Assembly (NCBI GenBank): GCA_047602365.1
Contig: JASGHM010000002.1
Location: 1,798,001-1,862,000, forward strand
Origin: Piscinibacter sp047602365
Lineage (GTDB): Bacteria > Pseudomonadota > Gammaproteobacteria > Burkholderiales > Burkholderiaceae_C
Reading direction: 5' to 3'
DNA: 64,000 nucleotides
Shown: piece by piece, positions 19,116 through 26,743 of the stretch
How positions within the stretch are numbered: the stretch's first letter is position 1
Layout: each line of letters begins with the position of its first letter
Position numbers and translations under genes: made by a program
Notes under the pieces: generated by a model
The model's database searches: none
Told to the model about the DNA's origin: nothing
Seen by the model: the letters and a program-made list of their open reading frames with translations, nothing else

Positions 19116-19152
19116 CTGCCATGGCCGCCGGACCGGCCGGCGGCCACGGCAG
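19116..19152 (+). terminator. Strong hairpin after the 18710 gene
   Basis: Arms of 16 bases (CTGCCATGGCCGCCGG and CCGGCGGCCACGGCAG, one mismatch) around a five-base loop begin one base after the stop codon. There is no T tract, so it is either a weak terminator or an mRNA-stabilising hairpin. Confidence 0.5.
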
Positions 19153-19494
19153 TTGCGGACGTTCGCTCGACGCTCGTACCGAACGGCCGCTTCTCGAGGA
19201 GCCTGGTCGGTCACACTCGACCCGACGCGGGCAGCCGAGCGCCGAGACTGGCCGCTGCAGAACGGTCATTGGAGGGCACGGTCGCAGCCGTGTCACCAGC
19301 GCCGGCCACCGTTGCTTGAACCCCAGCGGCCACGTCACCAGAGGCTTGGTCCTGTCGCGTGTTGGACAAGACCTTGGCCCCACGTCCCCCGCTGAGCACC
19401 ACGCCGTAGGCGGTGTTGCGTGCATGCGGCGACTGTATCGCCCGGCCTGGATACGGCATGCTCGGGGCTGCCTGCACTCAAAGAGAGCGCTGCC
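19153..19494. other. Intergenic region upstream of MBL gene
   Basis: About 340 bp with no supported gene. The several open frames are short, in conflicting directions and without family features. It presumably holds the MBL gene promoter; no clear element is seen. Confidence 0.45.
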
Positions 19495-20493
19495 ATGCAT
19501 GTGCCTGCCATCGCCTGGTTCCTCGTTTCCCTCGCTGCCGCCTGGTCACCGCCGTCGGTGGCACAGCCTTCGCCGGCCCGCAGTGCCAACATTCAGGCGC
19601 TCGCACCCGGCGTGTGGCTGCTGCCTGGCCGGTTCGAGCGCGAGCGTCAGCCCGACGGCAACAGCCTGATCCTGGAGGGTCCGCAGGGCATCGTGATCGT
19701 CGACAGCGGCCGCCACGCCGAACACACCCAGGCGCTGCTGGACTGGGTGCGCGCGAGCGGCCAGCCCTTGCGCGCGGTGGTGAACAGCCACTGGCACCTC
19801 GATCACCTGGGCGGCAATGCAATGCTGCGCGCGGCGGCGCCCGCGATGCGCGCGTACGCAGCACCTGCTGTGCAAGACGCCGTGCGCCGCCGCATGCCAG
19901 CGTCGGCCACCGATCTGGAGCGCATGAAGGCCGACCCGCAGATTGATGAGGCCACGCGCCGCATGGTCGAGATCGACCTGGCACTGTATGCGCGACGCGC
20001 GGCGCTCGAACCCGACGTCCTGATCGAAGGGCCAGCGCAGGATCTCACCCTTGCCGGCCGCCCGCTGCGGGTGGGCGTGGCGTTCGGCGTCAGTGGCGGC
20101 GACCTGTGGCTGCTGGATCCTGCCAGCGGCACGCTGTTGGTGGGCGACTTCGTGACGCTGCCGGTACCCTTCTTCGATACCGCTTGCCCCGAGCGCTGGA
20201 GAGCTTCGCTCACAGAGCTGGCCTCAATGCCCTTCGAGCGGATCGTGCCCGGGCACGGCCCCGTCATGAACCGGGCCGAGTTCGACCGCTACCGCACGGC
20301 GTACGACCGCTTGCTGTCCTGTGCCGGTAGCTCTCGTGCCGTGGGCGAATGCAGCGCCGGCTGGGTGGCCGACCTGGGGTCGCTGCTGCCCGCCAGCGGC
20401 GAGCGCGGCGCACATGGCATGCTCAAGTACTACCTTGAGCAACGCCTGCGCGCTGAGCCGGCACGAACGGCGGCCGACTGCGCCGCCGGCTGA
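19495..20493 (+). CDS. MBL-fold metallo-hydrolase, secreted
   Basis: A 332-residue protein starting with a signal peptide (MHVPAIAWFLVSLAAAWS, cleavage near SVAQP). The zinc motif HWHLDHLGG is present, preceded by IVIVDSGRHAEHTQALLDW, and the later ligands appear in LLVGDFVTLP and IVPGHGPVM. This is a class B-like metallo-beta-lactamase-fold hydrolase, probably periplasmic; substrate unknown. AAAGAGAG precedes the chosen ATG. Not part of a nif operon. Confidence 0.85.
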   Translation: MHVPAIAWFLVSLAAAWSPPSVAQPSPARSANIQALAPGVWLLPGRFERERQPDGNSLILEGPQGIVIVDSGRHAEHTQALLDWVRASGQPLRAVVNSHWHLDHLGGNAMLRAAAPAMRAYAAPAVQDAVRRRMPASATDLERMKADPQIDEATRRMVEIDLALYARRAALEPDVLIEGPAQDLTLAGRPLRVGVAFGVSGGDLWLLDPASGTLLVGDFVTLPVPFFDTACPERWRASLTELASMPFERIVPGHGPVMNRAEFDRYRTAYDRLLSCAGSSRAVGECSAGWVADLGSLLPASGERGAHGMLKYYLEQRLRAEPARTAADCAAG

Positions 20494-20878
20494 GGTGAAG
20501 GGCTTCCGGCGTCCTTCTTGGCCTGGGAGTCTGGCGGCGCCACGACGACCGTTCACCTGACGAGGTGGTCGCGGGGCAGGCGGCGACATGGAGTCCTTCC
20601 TCGTGCGCCCGGTGCCGGGGAGGCGGCTGCGGATACGGCGCCAGGGTACGTGAGGATCTTCTCGGTCAACGGCCGTTCATTGGTCATGGCGAAAGGCCTG
20701 AGCTCCCTGGAGCCACCGTTCGGGCAGTGTTCCATCGCCAGCTCAATCCAGGGATCCGCTGCAAGGCGCAGGATTGGGCTGCCCCGCACCGGCAGTTGCT
20801 GGAGATCCGCTTGTGGCCGCGAGCCGCCGTGGAGCCACGGCATCACGCGCGCGAGAAGCCCCGTCGCGCTGCGCGCGC
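20494..20878. other. Intergenic region between MBL and fmdB-like genes
   Basis: About 385 bp between two convergent genes. No frame shows a recognisable protein; it may be decayed sequence, but I cannot name a source. No transposase or attachment site is visible. Confidence 0.4.
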
Positions 20879-21115
20879 CTACTTCGTCAGCTTCGCCCGC
20901 TCGTTCCTGCCGTAGTTCGAGAAGTGGCCCTCCCGGGCCGCGGCTCGACGCCCGCTCGCGATGATCGCCGCGCTCGTGCCCTGCGGCGCGATGCGCGAGA
21001 CGAGCCGGTCGAGCGCCGTGCTCGCGCACTGCGGGCAGGCGGGCACGCTGCTGCTTCTTACCAGCGTCTCGAATTCGTGGCCGCAGGCCTGGCAGCGGTA
21101 GTCGTGGATGGGCAT
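20879..21115 (-). CDS. FmdB-family zinc ribbon protein
   Basis: A 78-residue protein: MPIHDYRCQACGHEFETLVR and VPACPQCASTALDRLVSR contain the paired CxxC knuckles of the FmdB/CxxC_CXXC_SSSS regulator family, whose members include a putative regulator of formamidase. Function is generally unknown. It begins 11 bp after the draG stop with a GGAGAG Shine-Dalgarno, so it is the last gene of the globin-draT-draG operon. Confidence 0.82.
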   Translation of the reverse strand: MPIHDYRCQACGHEFETLVRSSSVPACPQCASTALDRLVSRIAPQGTSAAIIASGRRAAAREGHFSNYGRNERAKLTK

Positions 21116-21126
21116 GGGTCTCTCCT

Positions 21127-22047
21127 TCAGTGCGTGACGGCGTCGGCCTCGCGGTGCAGCGCCAACGCGACCAGCGCGCTGGCCTGGTCGGTGATGCGCT
21201 GCACCACCTCGCGGTTCATCCGCCCCAGCCAGCGGCGCGGCAGCGCCGCTGCACCGCAGCGTGCGCCGGCCAGCATGCCGACCAGGGCCCCGGTGGTGTC
21301 GGCGTCGTCGCCGGCGTTGACGGCGGCGGTCAGCGCCGCCTCGAAGTCGGCGTGCACGCAGATGTAGTGCAGCACCGTCTGCACGGTGTCGACCACGTAG
21401 CCGCTGGCGCGCCCGGGCCAGGGATGGAACCGGAAGGCCGGCTGCACGGAGACGAAGGTGGCGACCTCGCGCGTCAGCAACTGCGCATCGGCACCGGCCA
21501 GCAGTGCGCGCAGCAGCCGGCCGATGCCGAGCACCGCGGCGTCGGACAGCGGGTGGTGATGGGTGAAGCGGGCCTGTGCGAGCGAGACACGCTCGCAGGC
21601 CGCATCGTCGCCCAGCGTCGCCAGCAGCGCCGGCAGGTTGCGCATCAGCGCGCCGTTGCCGGCGTCGCCTTCGTTCGGCGGCCCGCTGAGGCTGCCGTCG
21701 CGCAGGTAGCGCTGGATGCCGCGCCGGCAGGTGTTGCCGCAGTCGACCGGTTTGCCACGCCACCAGGCGAGGTAGGCCTCGGCGATCAGCCGGGTGTCGA
21801 ACGGGCGGCCGATGGCTTCGCCGCGCAGCAGCGCGTCGCCCAGCGCCAGGCTCATCGTCGTGTCGTCGGTGACCTGCCCCGGCGCCAGCTTCAGCCAGCC
21901 GCCGCCGACGATGTCGCGATGCACGCCGTAGCGATCGGCGATCTCGCGCGGCGTCATGAACTCGACGGTGGCGCCGAGCGCGTCGCCGATCGCCAGGCCG
22001 AGGTAGGCGCCCAGCGCCTTGTCCAGCAGCGTCGCCAGCTCAGTCAT
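21127..22047 (-). CDS. draG: ADP-ribosyl-[dinitrogen reductase] glycohydrolase DraG
   Basis: A 306-residue ADP-ribosylglycohydrolase. The dinuclear metal site motifs are visible: GLAIGDALGATVEF, VTDDTTMSLALGDALL, the central GDAGNGALMRNLP, and C-terminal NAGDDADTTGALVGMLAGA. DraG removes ADP-ribose from the modified arginine of NifH to restore nitrogenase activity. Its start overlaps the draT stop by eight bases, so the antagonistic pair is coupled. Normal length for DraG. Confidence 0.95.
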   Translation of the reverse strand: MTELATLLDKALGAYLGLAIGDALGATVEFMTPREIADRYGVHRDIVGGGWLKLAPGQVTDDTTMSLALGDALLRGEAIGRPFDTRLIAEAYLAWWRGKPVDCGNTCRRGIQRYLRDGSLSGPPNEGDAGNGALMRNLPALLATLGDDAACERVSLAQARFTHHHPLSDAAVLGIGRLLRALLAGADAQLLTREVATFVSVQPAFRFHPWPGRASGYVVDTVQTVLHYICVHADFEAALTAAVNAGDDADTTGALVGMLAGARCGAAALPRRWLGRMNREVVQRITDQASALVALALHREADAVTH

Positions 22048-22876
22048 AGCGCGCCTCGACCGCATAGTCGCCGCCGATGGCCAGCACCTCGGCCTCGCCG
22101 TGCAGCGAGGTGGTGTTCAGCAGCCCGGGCACCAGCAGCAGCTTGGCCAGCGGCACGCGCGCCTCGAGCACCCAGTCGCCGAAACATTGCGCCTGCGCGG
22201 CGGTGGTGCTGAACGAGACCAGGTTGTTCAGCCGCACGGTGCAGTGCCGTTCGCGCAGCGAGCCATCGACCACCTGCTCCTCGCAGCGTGTGCTGCCGCG
22301 CCACAGCGTGACCCACGGCCCGCTGCCCAGCAGCGCGAAGCGCGCCAGCATCCACTGGCAGAACTCGAACAGCAGGTCGAGCTGCTGGAAGATGCTGTTG
22401 TTGTGATAACGGCTGGCCGCCTTCTGTTCGAGGTAGGCGACCCAGGCCGGCGACGGGAAGCGCGCCAGCGGCGCGGCATGGAAGGCCGGCACGAGGCCGA
22501 AGCGGCTCTCCACCCAGCCCTTGAGCACCGCACCGGCCGCGCCGTTGGCGTCCAGCCCCCAGCCCTGCAGCAGCTTCAGGTAGCTCGAGCGCCAGCGCCG
22601 CCGATCGCTCTTCCCTTCCCCTTCGCCGGGCTCGGGTCGGGCCAGGCCGAAGGCCAGGCTCATGTAGTGCGCGAACACGTCGCGGGCCTCGTCGGGGGTG
22701 GCGCAGCGTTGCAGCAGCGCGAACAGGCCGGCGCTGGTCTCGCGCGCGCCGGCGATGTGCAGGGGTTGCGGGTGCGCGTTGAAGGCCGTGCTCGCCAGCA
22801 CCGGCGCGGGCACCCCGACCAGGTTGGTCGTGTACCAGCGTGCCGGCTCGGCTTCACGGTCCGGCGCATGGCTCAC
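22040..22876 (-). CDS. draT: NAD+-dinitrogen-reductase ADP-ribosyltransferase DraT
   Basis: A 278-residue protein of the DraT family: WYTTNLVGVPAPVLASTAFN, the NAD-binding-type segment YHNNSIFQQLDLLFEFCQWM, WVTLWRGSTRCEEQ, and RLNNLVSFSTTAAQAQCFGD. DraT inactivates nitrogenase by ADP-ribosylating an Arg of NifH when ammonium is added or energy falls; that Arg is present here (residue 102 of NifH). It starts at a GTG overlapping the previous stop (GTGA), which gives a normal N-terminus MSHAPDREAEP. Confidence 0.93.
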   Translation of the reverse strand: MSHAPDREAEPARWYTTNLVGVPAPVLASTAFNAHPQPLHIAGARETSAGLFALLQRCATPDEARDVFAHYMSLAFGLARPEPGEGEGKSDRRRWRSSYLKLLQGWGLDANGAAGAVLKGWVESRFGLVPAFHAAPLARFPSPAWVAYLEQKAASRYHNNSIFQQLDLLFEFCQWMLARFALLGSGPWVTLWRGSTRCEEQVVDGSLRERHCTVRLNNLVSFSTTAAQAQCFGDWVLEARVPLAKLLLVPGLLNTTSLHGEAEVLAIGGDYAVEARYD

Positions 22877-23481
22877 ACAGGGCGGTTCTCGTTCGGGTTG
22901 CGCACCGGCCCCATCAGCGTCAGGCCTTCGTCGTAGGTGATGGTGTCGAAGGTGATGTCGAACTTCAGCGCGGCGTCGGCAACGCGGTCGGTCTTGCCGG
23001 CGGTGTCGAGCTTCTTCAGCTCGTTCTTCTCGAGGTAGAACAGCTCGAGCAGCTCGTTGTAGACGGTGGCCTCGTCGATCGGCAGCACGTAGAACATCGC
23101 GCCGCGCAGCGGCACCTGGTACTTCCTGCTCAGGTCGATGTTGTTGCAGAAGAGGAAGTACTTGCCGCCGGCCGACAGCGTGTCGCCCAGCGTCTCGGCG
23201 ACGTCCTTCAGGTGCTCGAAGCTGAGCAGGTAGCCGGCGAAGAAGGCGAGCCTGGGCTCGCCGGCCTGCGCGACCGCGATCACCTGGTCGCAGGTCAGCT
23301 CGGGCGGGCGGGCCTCGTCGGCCAGCTTGGTGGCGAAGCGCAGCGCCAGCTCGCCGCGGAAGCCGAAGCGGCCTGGCTTCTTCGTCGCGCTCTTCAGCAC
23401 GGGATTCAGCAACCGGCCTTCGGACTCGAGGCGGGCGAAGGCGGTGTCGGCGATGCCGGGTTCGGCGAGGGTGGTGCTCAT
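22873..23481 (-). CDS. Nif-linked protein of unknown function
   Basis: A 202-residue soluble protein between the globin and draT genes, coupled to both (TGATG before, GTGA after). Segments such as LTCDQVIAVAQAGEPRLAFF, AGYLLSFEHLKDVAETLGDT and MFYVLPIDEATVYNELLELF look helical. I do not recognise the family. The context suggests a role in DraT/DraG control or in oxygen-related protection of nitrogenase, but nothing in the sequence shows an enzyme activity. Confidence 0.6.
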   Translation of the reverse strand: MSTTLAEPGIADTAFARLESEGRLLNPVLKSATKKPGRFGFRGELALRFATKLADEARPPELTCDQVIAVAQAGEPRLAFFAGYLLSFEHLKDVAETLGDTLSAGGKYFLFCNNIDLSRKYQVPLRGAMFYVLPIDEATVYNELLELFYLEKNELKKLDTAGKTDRVADAALKFDITFDTITYDEGLTLMGPVRNPNENRPV

Positions 23482-23906
23482 CAGGGGCTCCGGTGGGTTG
23501 AATCGGTGTTGACCAGGTGATCGGCGACCTTGCCGAAGGCAGCGAGCAGCTCGCTGCGCAACGCCTCGTTGGCACCGATCTCTTGAAGCGCATCAGCCAT
23601 GCAGGCCAGCCAGGCATCGCGCGCGGCGGCGTCGATGGCAAAGGGCATGTGCACGCGGCGCAGGCGCGGCGGGCCGCGCTCGGCCGAGTACTGCTTCGGC
23701 CCGCCCAGCCACTCGGCCAGGTACAGGCGCAGCACGGCCTTGGTGTGGGCGAGATCGGCGGCGTGCATCGCGCGGATCGTCCGCGCGTCGTCGCGCCGAT
23801 CCATCGCCGCGTAGAAGGCATCGACCAGCTGCACGACCACGGCCTCGCCACCGAGGCGCTGGTAGTGCGGGTTCGATCGGGCGGCGACGATGGGCAGGGC
23901 GCTCAT
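23481..23906 (-). CDS. Group II truncated haemoglobin
   Basis: A 141-residue truncated globin: YQRLGGEAVVVQLVDAFYAA, HAADLAHTKAVLRLYLAEWL, GGPKQYSAERGPPRLRRVHM, and RDAWLACMADALQEIG. The WLGGP and RRVHMPF (proximal His) segments are typical of group II (trHbO) proteins. They bind O2 or NO. It is the first gene of the minus-strand draT-draG operon, directly divergent from nifH, so a role in oxygen delivery or NO/O2 detoxification during nitrogen fixation is plausible (inference). Confidence 0.88.
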   Translation of the reverse strand: MSALPIVAARSNPHYQRLGGEAVVVQLVDAFYAAMDRRDDARTIRAMHAADLAHTKAVLRLYLAEWLGGPKQYSAERGPPRLRRVHMPFAIDAAARDAWLACMADALQEIGANEALRSELLAAFGKVADHLVNTDSTHRSP

Positions 23907-24012
23907 GGAGCGCCACAGAGCAACCGGCGTACCACCGCACGTGCCGAGCCGCTGACGCCCGGTGGACAGCGCATCGTGGTGTGCGACGAGGCTCGATCGC
24001 GGCCCCGGGTTT

Positions 24013-24028
24013 TGTCGTGTTTCGAACA
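24013..24028 (+). promoter_or_regulatory. NifA upstream activator site of nifHDK
   Basis: TGTCGTGTTTCGAACA is a perfect TGT-N10-ACA site, 81 bp before the -24 region of the nifH promoter. Confidence 0.85.
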
Positions 24029-24081
24029 ATCGCGCTGCGCTCTTCACCGAACCGTCGATCGGCCGGTTTCCCTCGTGAAAA

Positions 24082-24094
24082 CAAGCACTTGAGT
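24082..24094. promoter_or_regulatory. Putative IHF site, nifH promoter
   Basis: CAAGCACTTGAGT matches 12 of 13 positions of the IHF consensus on the opposite strand and lies between the NifA site and the promoter. It shares the core CAAG-NN-CTTGA with three other nif promoters in the window. Confidence 0.5.
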
Positions 24095-24108
24095 CAGATC
24101 GAATGGGG

Positions 24109-24124
24109 TGGCACGCGCATTGCG
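24109..24124 (+). promoter_or_regulatory. Sigma-54 (-24/-12) promoter of nifHDK
   Basis: TGGCACGCGCATTGCG is a full match to the -24/-12 consensus (TGGCAC, N5, TTGC) with GG at 24110 and GC at 24122. It leaves an untranslated leader of about 130 bases before nifH. Confidence 0.92.
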
Positions 24125-24264
24125 ATGAAGGGCCTGCGCGGACCCCATGTCAGGCCCCGAGGGACCTTCAAAGAAGACCCATAGAGGCACCGAAGGCTGC
24201 ATAGAGATCGCGACGACCGAACCCGCATCGTCAACTTCTCAACTGAATTCACAGGAGCACTGCA

Positions 24265-25146
24265 ATGGCAACACTTCGGCAGATCGCCTTCTACGGCAAG
24301 GGTGGCATCGGCAAGTCCACCACCTCGCAGAACACCCTCGCGGCGCTGGCCGAGATGGGGCAGAAGATCCTCATCGTCGGCTGCGATCCGAAGGCCGACT
24401 CGACCCGCCTGATCCTGCACGCGAAGGCGCAGGACACCATCCTCTCGCTGGCCGCCGAAGCCGGCTCGGTGGAGGACCTCGAGCTCGAGGACGTGATGAA
24501 GATCGGCTACCGCGACATCCGTTGCGTCGAGTCGGGCGGCCCGGAGCCGGGCGTCGGCTGCGCCGGCCGCGGCGTGATCACCTCGATCAACTTCCTCGAA
24601 GAGAACGGTGCCTACGACGGCGTCGACTACGTCTCCTACGACGTGCTCGGCGACGTGGTCTGCGGCGGCTTCGCGATGCCGATTCGCGAGAACAAGGCGC
24701 AGGAGATCTACATCGTGATGTCCGGCGAGATGATGGCCATGTACGCGGCCAACAACATCTCCAAGGGCATCCTGAAGTACGCCAACAGCGGCGGCGTGCG
24801 CCTCGGCGGCCTGGTCTGCAACGAGCGCCAGACCGACAAGGAACTCGAGCTGGCCGAGTCGCTGGCCAAGATGCTGGGCACCAAGCTGATCCACTTCGTG
24901 CCGCGCGACAACATCGTGCAGCACGCCGAGCTGCGCCGCATGACCGTGCTCGAGTACGCGCCGGAGTCCAAGCAGGCTGGCGAGTACCGCACGCTGGCGC
25001 AGAAGGTCCACGCCAACGCCGGCAACGGCACCATCCCGACCCCCATCACGATGGACCAGCTGGAAGACCTGCTGATGGAGCACGGGATCATGAAGACGAT
25101 CGACGAGTCGCAGGTCGGCAAGACCGCGGCCGAGCTGGCAGCTTGA
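24265..25146 (+). CDS. nifH: Nitrogenase iron protein NifH (dinitrogenase reductase)
   Basis: A 293-residue homodimeric ATPase that delivers electrons to NifDK and also works in P-cluster and FeMo-co synthesis. The P-loop GKGGIGKS is at residues 11-18, the cluster-ligating Cys are at 99 (GVGCAGRGV) and 133 (VVCGGFAMP), and Arg102 is the DraT modification site. The C-terminus is the usual variable acidic/Ala-rich tail. An AGGAG Shine-Dalgarno precedes the ATG. First gene of the nifHDK operon; promoter and NifA site lie upstream. Confidence 0.99.
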   Translation: MATLRQIAFYGKGGIGKSTTSQNTLAALAEMGQKILIVGCDPKADSTRLILHAKAQDTILSLAAEAGSVEDLELEDVMKIGYRDIRCVESGGPEPGVGCAGRGVITSINFLEENGAYDGVDYVSYDVLGDVVCGGFAMPIRENKAQEIYIVMSGEMMAMYAANNISKGILKYANSGGVRLGGLVCNERQTDKELELAESLAKMLGTKLIHFVPRDNIVQHAELRRMTVLEYAPESKQAGEYRTLAQKVHANAGNGTIPTPITMDQLEDLLMEHGIMKTIDESQVGKTAAELAA

Positions 25147-25182
25147 TGACCCACCCCAGCCTCCCCTCCCCCTCAAGGGGGC

Positions 25183-25219
25183 GCCGCCAGCGGACCGGCG
25201 AAGCCGGATCCGCGGCGGC
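25183..25219 (+). other. nifH-nifD intercistronic hairpin
   Basis: GCCGCCAGCGGACCGGC and GCCGGATCCGCGGCGGC pair almost completely (two bulges) around GAA. Just before it is a smaller CCCCC/GGGGG hairpin. Such structures can stabilise nifH mRNA relative to nifDK, which would fit the higher need for NifH; effect is inferred. Confidence 0.5.
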
Positions 25220-25267
25220 CGCTTGATCGCGGTGTGGCCCCTCGAAACCTCGGAGCAGGAGATTGAG

Positions 25268-26728
25268 ATGAGCATGACGGTTGAAGAGCGCAAGGCCGCC
25301 AACAAGGCCTTGATCGACGAGGTCCTGAAGGCCTACCCCGACAAGATGGCCAAGCGCCGTGCCAAGCACCTCGGCCAGTACGAGGAAGGCAAGCCGGACT
25401 GCGGCGTCAAGTCCAACATCAAGTCGCTGCCCGGCGTGATGACGATCCGCGGCTGCGCCTACGCCGGCTCCAAGGGCGTGGTCTGGGGCCCGATCAAGGA
25501 CATGGTGCACATCTCGCACGGCCCGGTCGGCTGCGGCCAGTACAGCTGGGCGGCGCGGCGCAACTACTACATCGGCGTCACCGGCGTCGACACCTTCGTG
25601 ACGATGCAGTTCACCTCCGACTTCCAGGAGAAGGACATCGTCTTCGGCGGCGACAAGAAGCTCGACAAGATCCTCGACGAGATCCAGGAGCTGTTCCCGC
25701 TGAACAAGGGCATCTCGATCCAGAGCGAGTGCCCGATCGGCCTGATCGGCGACGACATCGAGGCGGTGTCGAAGAAGAAGAGCAAGGAGCTCGGCGGCCA
25801 CACCATCGTGCCGGTGCGCTGCGAGGGCTTCCGCGGCGTCAGCCAGTCGCTCGGCCACCACCTGGCCAACGACGCGATCCGCGACTGGGTGTTCGACAAG
25901 ATGGACGGCGAGAAGCGCCCCGACTTCGTCAGCACGCCCTACGACGTCACCATCATCGGCGACTACAACATCGGCGGCGACGCCTGGTCGAGCCGCATCC
26001 TGCTCGAGGAGATCGGCCTGCGCGTGATCGCCCAGTGGTCGGGCGACGGCACCATCGCCGAGCTGGAGAACACGCCCAAGGCCAAGCTGAACCTCATTCA
26101 TTGCTACCGCTCGATGAACTACATCAGCCGGCACATGGAAGAGAAGTACGGCATTCCCTGGGTCGAATACAACTTCTTCGGCCCGACCAAGATCGCCGCC
26201 AGCCTGCGCGAGATCGCCAGCCACTTCGACGACACCATCAAGGCCAACGCCGAGCGCGTGATCGCCAAGTACCAGCCGCTGGTCGATGCGGTGATCGCCA
26301 GGTACAAGCCGCGCCTGGAAGACAAGACGGTGATGCTGTACGTCGGCGGCCTGCGTCCGCGCCACGTCATCGGCGCCTACGAGGACCTGGGCATGAAGGT
26401 GGTCGGCACCGGCTACGAGTTCGGCCACAACGACGACTACCAGCGCACCACGCACTACATCGGCGACGCGACGCTGATCTACGACGACGTCACCGGCTAC
26501 GAGTTCGAGAAGTTCGTCGAGAAGATCCAGCCGGACCTGATCGGCTCGGGCATCAAGGAGAAGTACGTGTTCCAGAAGATGGGCGTGCCGTTCCGGCAGA
26601 TGCACAGCTGGGACTACAGCGGCCCCTACCACGGCTACGACGGCTTCGCGATCTTCGCGCGCGACATGGACATGGCGATCTCCAGCCCGATCTGGAAGCT
26701 CGCCAAGTCCGCCCCCTGGATGAACTGA
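25268..26728 (+). CDS. nifD: Nitrogenase MoFe protein alpha chain NifD
   Basis: A 486-residue alpha subunit that carries FeMo-co, where N2 is reduced. P-cluster cysteines are at about 63 (RGCAYAGS), 89 (GPVGCGQYSW) and 155 (SECPIGLIGDD). The FeMo-co Cys is in LIHCYRSMNY (residue 279) and the cofactor His in the MHSWDYSGPYHGYDGFAIF segment. The start is at the GGAGATTGAG-preceded ATG; an upstream in-frame start lies in the hairpin spacer and is unlikely. Molybdenum-type, not Vnf or Anf. Confidence 0.99.
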   Translation: MSMTVEERKAANKALIDEVLKAYPDKMAKRRAKHLGQYEEGKPDCGVKSNIKSLPGVMTIRGCAYAGSKGVVWGPIKDMVHISHGPVGCGQYSWAARRNYYIGVTGVDTFVTMQFTSDFQEKDIVFGGDKKLDKILDEIQELFPLNKGISIQSECPIGLIGDDIEAVSKKKSKELGGHTIVPVRCEGFRGVSQSLGHHLANDAIRDWVFDKMDGEKRPDFVSTPYDVTIIGDYNIGGDAWSSRILLEEIGLRVIAQWSGDGTIAELENTPKAKLNLIHCYRSMNYISRHMEEKYGIPWVEYNFFGPTKIAASLREIASHFDDTIKANAERVIAKYQPLVDAVIARYKPRLEDKTVMLYVGGLRPRHVIGAYEDLGMKVVGTGYEFGHNDDYQRTTHYIGDATLIYDDVTGYEFEKFVEKIQPDLIGSGIKEKYVFQKMGVPFRQMHSWDYSGPYHGYDGFAIFARDMDMAISSPIWKLAKSAPWMN

Positions 26729-26743
26729 GCTCAGGAGAACACC

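Noticed and set aside
20494..20878. Open frames of 100-150 codons in the gap after the MBL gene.
   Set aside because: Conflicting directions and biased composition; no recognisable protein, no Shine-Dalgarno.
23907..24012. Possible sigma-54 promoter on the minus strand for the globin-draT operon.
   Set aside because: A GG-N10-GC pair can be found, but the flanking bases do not match TGGCAC and TTGC.
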